Source: Ophiura sarsii (Eukaryota; Echinodermata; Ophiuroidea; Amphilepidida; Ophiuridae). Taken from it: 64,000 nucleotides of DNA. How positions within the stretch are numbered: position 1 is the stretch's first letter; every line of letters begins with the position of its first letter. Positions 1 to 20,600 of the stretch are shown piece after piece. The stretch covers positions 36,636,718 to 36,700,717 of the forward strand of contig CM069458.1 of NCBI GenBank assembly GCA_035610835.1, given 5' to 3'. A program made the translations under genes and the position numbers. Below the pieces are notes generated by a model. That model had not been told where the DNA came from. It did not search any database and worked only from the letters and a program-made list of their open reading frames with translations.

Positions 1-1545
1 TCAATCTTTTCATATAATGTATGCAGCTCCACTTTGAAAAACATCCCTATATAAAATTAATTATCCTCACAGTAGGCACTCCCTGTAGGGCAGTGAGCTT
101 GCCATATATGGTAGTCATGACCTTGGACTATATAACCTTGATCCAGGTATAAATACTTATCATCAGGTTTTTTAGTTATGACTGTTTTTACCAATTTTTG
201 AAATTGGCTCTGAACTTGAATATATTGGGCCGATTTAAATAAACCTAACCTGAGATGTTGTACTAAACACTTCAATCAATTTAGTGATATGCTCAGTTTT
301 TGCATCCTTTGAGTGCCTCGTGTGAGGAAAAGACTGAGAATTTAAAAATGGGTATTTAAGAAATGGAAAAGCTTGTTTAATTTCTAAATCCATCAATATT
401 TGTCAATCAAATTGGGTATACATATTATATATCTATTACCGATCACTCTTATGATGGGAAAAAAAATTGTCGGACATTGCTCATTTGCATATCAATGACT
501 TGAATAGATAATTAGCTAATTTGCATATTTAATGAGCTTATGAAACTAAATTATAGTTTAAAAGATTGGGTATCGTACAGTTAGCCATCATACCAAGTTT
601 GATTGCAATACACCATTCACATCTGGATTTATAACATTTACGCATATTAATTAGCTGGACTTAGTCACTTTTTTGATTGCAGTCAGTAAAACTGGTCAAA
701 ATGACCAATTTCACTAGGTTATTTTAGCTTAATGCAATATAATTTTACCATATTTTTTAATTTAACATGGTATATAGATATTCAATTGTTAAAGAAATAA
801 TGTGTAAATGGTGTTTTGAATGTTACATTATTAACAAATTGAGCTCTCTAAATCCTGATAAATTATATTTGTGGGCATTGTTACTGTTTTTGGCAGGTTT
901 TCGGCCATTTTCCGAGTATCTCAAAACACCGTACCACAAGAATGCATTGACCGATTGTCATAATTCTTTTTGGAAAATAAATCTTTCATTGCAATCTTTC
1001 ATTTGAATCCAATTTTGTACATGTCTCAATCATTTGAATGTTATGTGTGCTATGCCTACTATTAGGGACTTTCATTCAAAACGCAACCCATGCTTAAGGT
1101 TCTGCCGAAAATGTGAAATGATTTCAATTATTTTTGCGGGATTTTGCATCTGGAATTTTCACTTTAGCGACATTGGGGGTTTATGTGAATAAGGGATGAT
1201 CTTTCCAACGTTATAACCCAGTTTAAATTATAAAACATTATTTTAATATGATCTCTAGTTGTTGAGGGTATTCGAGAGTTGACAAACAGAAAGACGTAAC
1301 TCACTTTTTGGTCATTTTGAGATATTGTTACAAAAAAAATCATTGTCGTCCAAAGATTCTAAGTACCAAAAAGACTTACACAATACTAACAATTATATCC
1401 CCAGTTGAGTTAAATACATGTAACTAAATGGAATACAATATATTAAAACTCTTTTTTCTTCTTCAGAATGTCCTTTTTTAATGAAGTCTTTCTAGTTGTC
1501 AACTCTCAAATTTAATAATTAACATTTCCTCATCTTTTATGTCAG
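1..1545. other. Intronic or upstream DNA of the EGF gene, no exon seen
   Basis: AT-rich sequence read on both strands for Cys-spaced EGF exons with flanking splice sites; none was found. The 72-79-codon open frames here have no recognisable composition or motif. The upstream EGF exons of this gene must lie before the window. Confidence 0.6.
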
Positions 1546-7637
<6,092 letters not shown>

Positions 7638-8881
7638 GTGTCAATATTTCTAAACAAATCGGTAGAGTGCTCTGATCTAGCCAGTTTCAATCAAATGTTT
7701 TATTTTTGTGTTCCAGGTTAAACATACATAATTTATTTTAATATTTTAAGTTTCACCTTTTTTTAAACGTAAACAAACTTAAATCTTGTGTTGGAAATTT
7801 GCTGTGCCATAAGTATAGAAAAATAAATTAAAGGGCATCACCCAAGGTTATAGATTCCTGGGGAGAGTTGTAGTCTATAGATGACCATTACATGTTCTTG
7901 TTATAAGAAATTGGATCAACCCAAAATATGAATGATATCACACAAAGAAGACTTGACAAACACATTAACAAAATGTGAGAAAAATGAGAAATCGATCAAA
8001 ATACAGAAATATTTTTTTAAACCACCATTTTTATTACAAAGATATCTTGCCGCCTGCTGGACAATAACAAATTTAAACAAAACTTTCAATCAGGTTTCTA
8101 AATTAATATTAGTTTAAACATTTATTTGTTGCAATCAAAAAAGTAAGAATGACAAATTTACTTGCTGATTACCCATGTGCATTTAACAATTGACAAAGTA
8201 TTGACATTGTCAAACTAATGTTCTTCAGCATGGCTGCAATTTGGGGATTTATTTAAATAAATAACATGCCAGCTGATCCATACCCACCCACAAAAATGTG
8301 ATATTTTCAATCATAACAATCGTTGTATCGCTGGAATTGACTTTATCCTGTTCTTTTATACTTAATTCTTCAAACTTTAATTCATAAAGAATTACAAACA
8401 AAATTAACAGCCGATAATTTAACAAAAACATTTGTGATGTCCGAGGAGAAAAATAAGCATTCATGAACTGGGAGCTACTTTTTCAAAAATAGCTCCCGGT
8501 CCTATACTTTACAAAAACTGAAAAACGCCGGGCGCTAAATCTTGGCAACCGTTGGGTAAAAATCTCCCAGAGCCCGCTTATTTTTCTCCTTGGTCATGTC
8601 ACAATATGTCGACAAAGAAACTGTATATTAAAGACAATTAAATATATTATTGTACATATAAAGACTGCGAAACTACATGTATAAGCCATTTTATAATCTA
8701 AGCCTCATGGCATCGGAGGATTGACTAAATTTAACATTTCTCTTCTCTGAAACAGTCATGTCCATCTTTCAGTCGTAATGCTGAATTGTGAGAGAACTTA
8801 AATATCTCTTATATAAAATACATGCATACAATGAGTGTGAGAGGGTAATGGAGCACTACAAGCTGAGTAGTAACTTTGATG

Positions 8882-9051
8882 AAACAAGGAGTAAACATTG
8901 TTTTTCTGGAAACACTAGTTTCCGCAGTGGATCACAACTCTGATGACATCTGACTGAATCAAGTCATGACGAAACGTTAGTTGGGTTAGTAATTTTCCAA
9001 TTACTCACCTCAATCACTGGTTTTGATGAACACAATGTTTACTCCTTGTTT
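8882..9051. repeat. 170-bp element with 20-bp inverted ends
   Basis: AAACAAGGAGTAAACATTGT at 8882-8901 is the exact reverse complement of 9032-9051. The interior includes TCATGACGAAACGTTAG. It could be a small MITE or SINE-derived piece; family not known. Confidence 0.6.
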
Positions 9052-10080
9052 ATCTTAACAAACCTGATGAACTAATACAACAATTTGATGAAACAGATCA
9101 GTAATATTTTGACTTAAGCATTTGCAAACCAATTACTCTCAAAAGGACATTTTACATATTTTGTAATGCACTGCTGTGCACTTGAGCCCATAATCAAACA
9201 TAAGTTAATTAGGTACTCATAAGTTTTTACAATGTACACAGGCATTATATTCATTTCAGATGAAAAAAACCCTGAAAGTCCATGAAATATAAAAAAACCA
9301 GCAGACTATTACATAAAATTGTGGCTAAATAAAGGAAAATTTAGGAACAAATATCTACTTTTGAGAGTTAAAAACATCTTCTTTCCAATTTTTAATCAAC
9401 AAAATGTCATGCCTGTGTATATCGCATATGAAGTGAACACAAAGAAATATATTTTGGTTATTTTTCAACACAATGGACTTCCAGGAGGATTAAGTACAAC
9501 ATTAGATGTTAGTGGTTTGCAATTTGTATGAAGCAAGGTGCAGGCTTGTTTTGTTTGTCACCATTTAATGGCAATTAACGTGCATTTTTTGAGAACGCAG
9601 CAATCGATACAATACTGCAACTTAATGTTCGTATGGTGGTTTGCTATTTGCCATTTACTGTGTCGTTATTTATGCCATAAAAGGTTATAACAAACAGCGA
9701 CATGATCATAATAACAGTTTAACAGTGTTTAAATACATTTGTGTTTCTATTTTGTTTTGTTTGTAGAGTTATATCATGCATACAATAATGCCAATAAATA
9801 AGGTTGAGACTTTTACCATTCATTCTGTGTATCCAGTGTTTTTATGCATGCAATTGCTTCTGTTCCCCTACCCTCTGCTGCAATTTTACTCAATTCTCTA
9901 CAAAAACCCACACACCAATAATTGGATTGCCTTATCAGTCATGTTCAATAACACTCAAAACTCAAATTAAGAATTAGATTACATAGTCAATCTAATGAAA
10001 ATTAGATTTTCTTTTGTAAGCAAATCAGAGGATATGCTGTTAGGTTTTACAGAGAGTTAAGCAAAATAGCAGCTTAAAGG

Positions 10081-10337
10081 TTCGTTCACACTAGGCGATA
10101 TCTGCCATGCGATGCGGTAGCCTTACTTCTGCCGCAATGTACAGCAATTCATCGCAGGTCACCCTGGCGCTGGGTCAATGCAGGTTACCTCATGCGATAG
10201 CAACCAACGCTGTGTGCCAAATTAGGAGAACGTCAGCATTAACGCAATGCACCGCAGCTTCCTGCAATGACAGTTCAATATTTTTAAACTCTATTTCGAT
10301 AACGCAACGCAAGGTAATTAATGTCTAGTGCGAACGG
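10081..10337. mobile_element. MITE with TTCGTTCACACTAG ends
   Basis: The left end TTCGTTCACACTAG is matched by CTAGTGCGAACG near 10325-10336. The interior is rich in GCGATGCGGT/CGCAATGCACCG words. No clear target duplication, so the exact limits are uncertain. Confidence 0.5.
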
Positions 10338-11053
10338 AGATTTACTCTGTGTCGCTTCAAGTTGGGGTGTGGATGAGGGTGATGTCAGTGCTTATTTGGT
10401 CATAGTATACCGAGTACCACTTGCATGCCAAAGCCTAAATTCTTTGATTAGTACAGGTGAAAAAGCCATCTATTGGAATTAAGCCATCTATTGAAATTAT
10501 GTGCGCTATATTATAATGCAATCGCAAGAATTAAAGTACTGACGTCACCCTGCAGACTTGGGAATGAGACACAGAGCTATGGATCAAGAGTCGGTACACT
10601 TCACTTTAATAGTGATTACCTTATAAGCATGCTTTATGCCCAGTTGTTACATGATGAGCATAATGCTTAAACTTAACTGGTAACCACTGATTGAAACTGT
10701 AACCCCTTACCAACACTCCAATCAGTGAGAGACTGAGTCCTTCACTGTCTGGGAACACACTTCAACAAAGAGATTTAAAGATTGCTTCAAAACTTGATGG
10801 TAGAAGCACATTGTTTGTTCTACATTCATCCACCTCCGAGCAGTGATGTCAGAGCGTAGTCTATAGATCACAGCTTATATCATAACACCAATGATTTGAA
10901 TGAGATGCATGTACTATGGGACCAGAGGCAAATGCCGGTACTCCCATGTAAAAGCTGTCTATCACTTGAACATACTCTGATGTCACAGCACAGAGACAGA
11001 TAAATGGAATAAACTAATGATTTCCCTAATTGAAATAGTTTTACCTAGTTCTG

Positions 11054-11262
11054 TATACTTACCCACTTGGTCAACATTTTGGTAATTTTTGGGCACCGAT
11101 CCCGCTATTCGCCCGTTTGTTCTATTTTTATCGAAACGTCCATCCCTAGCAGGCCACCGACAATTGGTGCGCCCACCCCTTAACAATCTCCAGTTTCTTT
11201 TGAGCGTATAGCGGGGCCAGTGACCAGAAATTACCAAAATGCTGACCAAGTGGGTAAGTATA
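11054..11262. mobile_element. 209-bp MITE with ~37-bp inverted ends
   Basis: TATACTTACCCACTTGGTCA and the following ATTTTGGTAATTT are mirrored at 11226-11262. The centre carries CGATCCCGC and GGCCACCGAC. Noncoding. Confidence 0.7.
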
Positions 11263-11676
11263 AATAATGACGGGAAAATAGCAATCATAACATTGTAGTA
11301 ACAGCCGGGTCAGTATTGAAGTTATCGCCCATATTTTATGTGCTGTTACAATCTTGGTGTGGAAGCATACAGTTGCATTTGATCCAAGCTGACAACTAAA
11401 AGAACCGATGATTGGTACTTCATCGATCTCTGTAACTCTGTCAGGCCATTTTCAGAGTGTGAGTACAAAGCTTACCAGTGCTTGTGAAATACTGATCCAA
11501 TATAAATCCTGTTAGTGGCTAACTGAGAACCAGGCGAAAATGTAGTCACTGTACAATTCTTCTTTTACTCCTGCCACTACCACTTTAATGGTCACCCCAT
11601 CCTCCATCTCAGCCCCCTATCCACCCTCCCTCCCCTACCCCACCCTAACCCTATTGTCCAATGAGTTTCAATGTTA

Positions 11677-14600
11677 TCACAGCTTTCCACCTCTCAATGC
11701 CAATACTAAATGAAGCACAGATCCACCTTGTACTTTGTATTCTTGGGCTGTTTTCTCATCATTCCTGATAACAAAGAAAGCAAAACAATCAAAATGAAAA
11801 AGAATGAAATAACATTGTGCATTTTCCCCATAAAATATAATTGTGGAACAAAGAATAATTTCGGTTGTTCAATTAACCCATCGGTAGAGGTCTATAGTTC
11901 AATCAATTCCAAATTGGCGAGAAATATTTGTTTTTTATCTATCCGCTCGCACAAGTAATCCAAGCATATAGCGCGATTTTGGTATACGCAAGCGTAACAC
12001 ATGCAATGACACTGCAACAATATTGCACGCCATATTGCGCCATGCGAGCATTTCTGCCCGAGATGCTATTCTTAATTCATTCGCTGACTGTAAACAGGTT
12101 TCGCCAATTTGGAACTGACTGAACTATAGTGGTTCCTCCCTGAAAGAAGATATGATACACAGTGTGTTCCTGATAATGACAACCTCATTGGGAAGTTTAG
12201 AGATTTTAGAAAATGTCATACACAAATCTATTTTTATGCATTCCTTATCCACCTTGGCGGCAGGCCATTGCTGGGGGCCATCCCACTTGTAATGGCCAAA
12301 AGTGGTATGCACTTGGCGGGAATTATAAACTATATCTGGTAACCCATGTTATAGATCGACAAGAACAGGTAGACCTTAAGGTGGCTAACTCGGCTAAGGT
12401 GACCAGCAATGATTTGCTTCAAAATATCAGAGGATGTGTATATTGATAAGAAAAGATGATATGCCAAGTTTGAATTTTTTCCAAAAAGCCGTTTTTGATT
12501 TACGGACTTTTTCATTATTTGAAAACCCATTGACTTAACACAGGAGGCGTAGCCGAATTCCCAAATACTGCCAAATTTCAGAAAACACATAGTTTTGTAA
12601 ATATTTTTTTCTCTTCTTTAAAATCAATGTATGCTTAAGACTTTTATTTTATTTTGATGCCAAAACATCAAGGAATAACACAATTTTTTTCCCTCCACAA
12701 CTGAGCGGTGATGGATGGTTTATTCACTGGGAATGTTAGTACTTTTTCACTATTTTCTAGAAACACTATATTGCCAAATTTTGTGAATTTCTACAGAAAA
12801 AACTACATGTTCAATTTGCACAAACAAGGTGTCATATTAAAGGTAATTAAGTTTAGAAAGTTATCTCGTGAGTTTTTACTAATTAAGTGTTTCTAGATCT
12901 TTTTACAGCCTTTTGAAAATGTCCCTAAAATCAAAATTGAAAAAAATATTTTTTTCAAAAAGTAAACACTGTATTTGCAAAAACTCACGAGAGAATTTAG
13001 GTAATATGCTTATAAATTTATTCCCAAAGTTTCATGGCCATAGCACTTTCCGTTTAGTCTACAGAAATTCAAGAAGGTGAAAATTTAGGGAATTTTCAAA
13101 AAATAAAGAAAAACATAAGAAATTTCAAAAATGATCCGAAAGTCCTGAAATAGGTAGAGGAAAGACTTATCTTCACTGTGGTTTCAGTATAAAGAGTATA
13201 GCTATAATTGATTTGGTATTATATCAGTTTTTCTGTAGTGGTGTAGGAGCCGAGTTAGCTACCTTAAAATGCAACGCAATACAATATTGATTTATAAAGC
13301 TGATTTTATACACCCAATTGAGCACTCGTATGCCAGTCTGGTACGGATGCCCCCCCCCCCCCCACCCCACTGTCCGGACAGGGGTCAGACCTAACCCTTT
13401 TTATTTTACCCCCACCCTTTTTACAGAGCCACCCTTTTTATTTGGGAATGTTCCACCCCCACCCTTTATACCGAAAAAGGGGACATTTTGGATCCCAAGA
13501 GGTTTTTAGGGGTCCATCAAATTTGCGTCATGCACATATATAGTAAAATAGTGTAATGCTTCCGAATTCGGAAGCTGATTATATCAAAATACTACCTACT
13601 TTTGGCACATTTCCATCATCAAAATAAATAATTCTAGGGCTCAACAGTAATATTTTGGGTGGTACCAACAAAACAAATTAAAAGCTGACTTTGAAATATG
13701 GCAAAATAGAGCAGAATTTACGATATGATTTATGGGAGACGGGCTGTCCGTACCGAAAGTCCGTCGGAAAATGTTGAAACTTGAATGAAATAATGCGCTG
13801 AAATTGGTGGCAAATGTCCTATTTTGTTACAATTTCTTTCAAAATGAATTAAATTACTATATCTGCAAGTGATTTGTTTAACCCCCACCCTTTTTATTTT
13901 ATCTCCACGCTTTATACAACTACACCCTTTATATGAGAAATATTCTGACCCCCACGCTTTTGTTGATATTTTGATTTCTGAAGTCCCACGCTGTATAAAG
14001 CGTGCCGTCCGGACTATGCACCCCCACCCCCAAGTAATGGCCACATTTATTCTGACCATCACTTGACTATTTTTTTACTTACGCTAACGAATGATAATAA
14101 TTAGATCAAATTTTGACAATGAATATTTTTATTTATACGGGGCTCCCAAACTGTACAATAAAACTGCATATTGAATATTGTGCACCACCAAAAGTACCCG
14201 GATGCGAACAATTGTGCGGCACAGAAGATTTGCTGTATTGATGCGCCAAGGAATATTTTTGAGATTGCCGTTTCAATCTCGCTGAGGTTAAGATCAGTTC
14301 TGGATAATTTATTTATTTTCATTTTTATCAAAACAGTCTGTTAACAGTGCTATTAATAATAATATTGAATGTCTTATTTTTGTGTGATACAAGAATCTAC
14401 TGCACTAGATTTTGTTCTAGCTTGTGCAATATATTCTTGTATCACGCTCAAAGCCATTCAATAAGATATAATAATATCCAGCTACTCACATTTGTTTTCC
14501 ACTAAATATAAGCCTCTGTTGTGGTGGAGGGATTCCTTCTTTTTCTTCTACTCTCTCTTTGATCCTTTCAACCTACAATAAAATAGGTGCAAATTAACTT

Positions 14601-17600
14601 CCAAAAAATATATTATATTGTTGTTCATGAGGAAAGAAATGGTCTAGCTCATCAGGTGTAGGGGAGATGGTGTAAATTGGAACACGAGGTTAGTTGATAC
14701 AGATTTTGTTCAGGCATATAATTATTTTATAAAGTACTAGTACTACTACCACTCAAGTCAGCTGCTAACGGGTATACGCTAGGATGGTAGTATTTCATAA
14801 TAATAATAATAATAATAATAAAACCATATTTATTGAGCGCATAACACAATTAAAGAAAGTGTCCAGCAAGCACAACATTGTGCATTATATGTTAGTAAAA
14901 TAAATATTAAGCCCAAATCGCCTAGTTATATAGAACAAAACATCGTACTTATCATAAAAATAAATAAAAAACTGCCATCTCTCAACATGCCATTTTTAAA
15001 ATTCGCGGTGATCGAAAGTCCCGGGATCAATGACGTCATGGTTATTGGTGCTCAAATTTACTTAAGTGCATTGTATAACTATGACTTCATTGATGCCGGG
15101 ACTTTCGATTGCCGCGAATTTTAAAAATTGCATGTTGAGAGATGGCAGTGTTTATTCGGTTTTTAAGATATAGTATGATGTTTTGTTCTATATTACTACC
15201 TGATTTGGGCGCGATAATTCTTTTTCTAACATATGATGCACAATGTTTTGCTTGCCGGACACCTTCTTTAAGTCCCTATGCGATATCACAAACAAAAAAC
15301 AAAAACACACAGTAACATGAGTAACAAAAGACAAAACAAAAATAAATTAAACATTAACATTAAATAGGTAAGTTTTTAGCAATGATTTGAACTGTTCAAG
15401 AGTTTTGGCGGATTTAACATGATATGGTAAATTGTTCCAAAGTTCAGTTTAACATGATATGGTAAATTGTTCCAAAGTTCATAAGTTGATTATATGCCTC
15501 AAAGAAATCTCAACGTTACGACTACAGGGGTATAAATTCTTCCAGAAAACCTAAATTATTCCCCAGCCCTATCGTCACCTGACCAAATAGGGGAGATGTG
15601 GGTTAGTTGAAACATTGAGAGATTTCTTTCAGGCATATAATTCATTCATATAGTTCTACCACCTGAGTCAGTGTACCCATTTAGCTGCTATACACCATAG
15701 GCAGCTGATCAGGTAGATTAGGGTTTTATAAATTAATTATATGTCATTACTTTGTGGCCCATGATTCATCAGACTATAGGATGCATTTAATCGAAAGCTA
15801 TTTATTAGTATAGTAGTACAATACAGTTTAATACTGAATAGAAGAAAATTAAGAGGCTCATGTTTATCCCATGTGCTAAAGTAAATCTTGTTTGAAGTGG
15901 ATCCATACATTTCACACCCAACAGCTATCCCACAAATGTGCCCATTGTACTTAGGCTGTGTCGTTTGCTATGTTGCCGTCAAAATGCTTTAGACAAAATT
16001 CCAAATAGGCCAGGGTATGCTGAGTAAACCCGGAAGTGATTGATTTCCAACGTGTAACAAATATTCATTCTAGGCACGCACTGAAATTCGGCTATGGGTG
16101 CGCGTAAGAGTTTGGTGGAATTGTGTCCAATGGCTTGTAATGTTGGCAACTAGTTCAATTATGTGCTTACCCTGGCTACTTAAAATCAATTTGCAATGTA
16201 AGGAGGCACGCCTATGGATAGTTCAATCAGTTCCAAATTGGCGAGAAATATTCGGTTTTTATCTTTCCGCGGGCAAAAGTAATCCAAGCGTACGTACTGC
16301 GATTGTGACCACACGCACGCGGTATTGGTCGCACGCACGCGTCACGATACGATGCACGGTGCATAAGTTGTCTTCATGTGCGCCCATGTCCTTTTGTATT
16401 CATCCGCTGCTGTCAGGCGGTTTCGCCAATTTGGAACTGATCAAACTATAGTGGGGTACTTAAGATTAAGAAACTAAAACAAGTGATTCTTACCTTATCT
16501 GTAGGTTCTATATCAATTTCAATCTGAAAATAGATTTAAAAAAATTATGCATGGAAGATTTTTTTAACATGAGAAGAAGAGTCATACACTTTCATTACAT
16601 ACGGTACTTCATTGGTTTGGTAGTTTTGGGGGAACAAAATTCAGTCATGATCAACTTCTTATTGTCTCGCACCGTAACGATGAGAGACCAGTCATTGTAG
16701 CTCACCTAAGCTATTTTTGATCATGGCATCATGACATCACATGTAGACTTATAATATCATCCAGCTAATTTACCTGGTTAAAAAGCTTCCCAGACTTGCT
16801 CAATGATCTATTTATAACCAAATTGGTATCAAGGTTTTCATTTTTTTAAGGAGGAGGGGGTTGGATCATAAGGGAAGGGACAGTGAGAAGGGGTGACAAA
16901 GGACAAAGTCAAAAGACACGCAATCAGATATATTATAAATCAAATTTCTAAATAAGTTAAATGTCTTACCTCTTTTCCTGTGAGTGTCTGAAAAAAGAGA
17001 GAAAAAGAATCTTAGTAATTGGCTTGTATTCTTTGAGCAATTCTCAAGTGGATTTAATTGTCTTTCGCTAGTCATAGCCTTTTGGATTGTGTGATGCAAT
17101 GGGCGCAGTGATTACTGATTTTCCTCCCATGGTGCAGTTTGATGATCATTTAGGCACCATATGCAGTTTGAATGTTTACCAATATGAGTGCATTTTGGTG
17201 GTGTCGTTGTCGGGCATGATTGCTTTACATGTGTGGGAAAGTTCACACAGTTAGAAACCCAAGACACTTACACTCACTTTGTGCATGTGTTTTCAGTGTT
17301 TTCACTCACCCTATACAAAGGGTGAAATACTCTTCACTTTTGATTTTCACCCTTCAAAATTGTTCTCAAGAGTGAAAAATGGTGAAAATGGTGAAAAAAC
17401 TGCGCCATCATTTTGGTTTTACACCCTCGAGAAATTAACCCAGTGAAATTGCTGTGTTTTATTACCAGTCCCTCGATTTGATCTGCCATTTATTTATAAT
17501 ACAAAAAGAGACCGTAGTGATGTCCACCAAGCATAGGGACTAACTGCTTTTAAAAGTTTTAACCCTTGCGTTCAAGACAAACAAAGGGGTCATGAAATTA

Positions 17601-20600
17601 TTAAGTGCAAGCAGTCCTGCTCAGGCTGCCAGCATCACCAATACTTGCTCTTGACATGACACTATTGACAAAAGGTTTATTAAAAATATTTTAAAAATAT
17701 ACCATGATTAGAAGTAAAAAGGATATTTTGAATTGAAGCTTAGGGTCTTGACAAGGTCTGACACATAGCTTTAGAGCTAGAATGAACTCATTATCGTTAG
17801 AGCTAGAATGAACTCATTATCGCGGTTGGGTTGACGTCACAAACTCCCAAAAGGGAAATCGAGTGCAAATAGATTATTTTGTCGTTCTGTGTACATGTAA
17901 GGCTACCGGATTGAATTTCTTCCAGAATGAGGTGAGTAGGCCTACTAAATATTAAAATAAATTGTCTGTGAAAAACAGAATTTGGACAAAGTGGAGGGCT
18001 TCTGTCTTTTTGGTTTGGGAGGAAAAAGTACCCTGTACATGTACGTCCAAGCTATCGATAATTATTAGATTTAACTGTGCACGAAGCATGTAATTGTAAA
18101 ATGTGGGTTCTTTTGTGCGCAAAGGATGGACAAAATGTGGACCCTTTTAAATGTGCGAAAGTTGGACTTTTTTATCCCCCCTATTTTTTTCTTCTGACCG
18201 CCCCCAATTTTTTCCAACCCCCTCCCCCCACGGTATTTAATGAACACTCCCTTAGTTTAAATTATTAATTTATTTTTATTAGTATTCTTTTGTTGACACC
18301 CCATGTGTTCTCTCTTCGTAGTCAGAGGGGTTACACATGATCGTTCGAGTAACTTGAAATGCACCCCTATTTGACAGTGTTTCGGGAACAATTTTGCCCC
18401 CTTTTTCGCCCAAATAAAAGTGTGGACTTAACTTAAGGGAAGTGTCAACCCAAAATATATGAAATTTATCAAGCACTGTAACTTTTAAACTAATAATGTA
18501 ATGTTCATAAAAGTATACAATTTTTCAAATGAAATGAGTCGGAGAATTCATTTTTGGTATTAAATTTTCCCCAAAATAGTGATTTCTACATTTTTGCCCA
18601 AAAATCTCTTTTTTGGCGCCAATATTTTTCAGACAACCTAACAAAATCAGTTTTTGATTCAAAATTTCAAAATTTCACCAAAATCATCTTAATTCAATCA
18701 TCTAGGAAGCACTTTTTTTCTTTGGCTTAAAAAAATTTAGTTTTGAAAATATTGACCAAAAAGTGCCAACAAAATTGTTTTTTATCTGTTTTTTTTGGCA
18801 CTTTTTGGTCAATATTTTCAAAACTAAAAATGTTTAAGCCAAAAAAAAAAGTGCTTCCTAGATAATTGACTTTAGATGATTTTGGTGAAATTTTGACATT
18901 TTTAATCAAAAACTGATTTTGTTAGGTTGTCTGAAAATTCATAAAATTCCTTCAAATTTGAGCTTCTACAAAACATCGATTTAGTAAAAATATTGACATT
19001 TTCCTCCATTTAAAGCTAATGTTCTCGGAATGCACGGGCATGTGACCTAAAAGGCGAGTATACTATTATGAACAATCAATTTAAACTATCAGATTCAATT
19101 TATATTGTCACAATAATGTGAAGAAATTATAAGAAAACTGAAATTTAAATGATCGTAAGATTGGCCTTTGTTTACATTTTTAGGCATTGTTTTGCGCTCT
19201 TTTGTTTTTCGCATCTTCGTCGCGGATATTAAGCGGCGCGTTTAGTATTACGCACGGGAAGATTCAGCGCGCGACGCAATGGTCGCAGCATTTGAAAAGC
19301 GTGGAACTCTGCTTTATTTCCCGCCAAATAACCATGCGCCTTTTCCTGACTCAAACTTACCAAAACAGCAAATTTAAATCACCCAAAAGAACGGGAAATA
19401 ATCGCTTCCGATTAGTAACTTATGATGGTAATAATAGAATACATATAAAAGTATAAAATAATAGAGAAATATGAAATTCAATTTTTGAAAAAAGTGCCGG
19501 GTTGACACTGCCCTTAAGGGAAGTGTCAACCCTATTATTTTGATGATCAACTTTTGCTTCTAAGTTTGAGAATATTGAATAAAAGTACAGTATACATTTA
19601 TAGAAAGGAATTTTGATAAGAAATCCGATGGTGATATCAATGTGATACCAAATAAACTAAATTTTGAGAAATGAACCAAAAAGCAATATTTTTACCCCAC
19701 ATTTTTCAGACAGCATAACTATAAAATAAAAAATAGTAATTTGTTCTAATATACATTTTTGCAAACAAGACAATTTTGTCTAGGAAGCAAATTTTTCTTT
19801 TTCCAAAATAAGGCTTAGTTTTGGAAATATTGCTAAAAACATAGGAAAAGTGTAAAAGTCGTGTTTTTTTGCATACATTTCGCTAGAAATGGATGCATAT
19901 CTCGAGTTTAAAATCCATAATCGAAAAAATAAAAATTTGCCTCCTAGCGCTGAAAGTCCTCTACACAATGGTAGTAAAAGCTTACCTGATAGTTTGATAT
20001 TTTTTTAGTTATGTTGTCTGAAAATTCGTATAATTCCTTCAAATTTGAACTTCTAGAAAACATCGATTTAGTAAAAATATTGACATTTTCCACCATTTAA
20101 AGCTAAATGTTCACGTAATACATGGGCGTGTGACCTAAAAAGCGAGTATACTATTATGATCAATCAAAATAAACTATCAGATTCAATTTATATTGTCACA
20201 ATGTGAAGAAATTGGAAGAAAACTGAAATTTAAATGATCGTAAGAATGGCCTTTGTTTACATTTTTAATTTTAGACATTGTTTTGCGCTCAATTGTTTTT
20301 TGCGTCTACGTCGCGGATATTAAGCGGTGCGTCTAGTATTACGCACGGGAAGTTTCAGCGCGCGACGCAATAATCGAACAGCTGTCGCAGCATTTGAAAA
20401 GCGCGGAACTCCGCTTAAATTCCCGCCAAATAACCATGCGCCTTTTACTGGCTCAAACTTTCCAAAACAACAATTTAAAATCACCCAAAAAGAACGGGAA
20501 ATAGTCGCTTCCGATTAGTAACTTATGATGGTAATGATAGAATACATATAAAAGTATGAAATAATAGAGAAATATGACATTCAATTTTTGAAACAAGTGC

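Larger units (their letters stand above)
7638..11676. other. Convergent intergenic region between EGF gene and NEDD8 3' ends
   Basis: Holds the 3' UTRs of two convergent genes and several small inverted-repeat elements (8882-9051, 10081-10337, 11054-11262). No coding exon or RNA gene was recognised. Confidence 0.6.

Noticed and set aside
9319..9531. 70-codon frame between EGF gene and NEDD8
   Set aside because: No start context, homologue or splice support; composition matches flanking AT-rich DNA.
17925..17935. Possible tiny exon AATGAG with good flanking AG and GTGAGT
   Set aside because: On the plus strand inside a NEDD8 intron with no coding partner; a chance splice-site pair.
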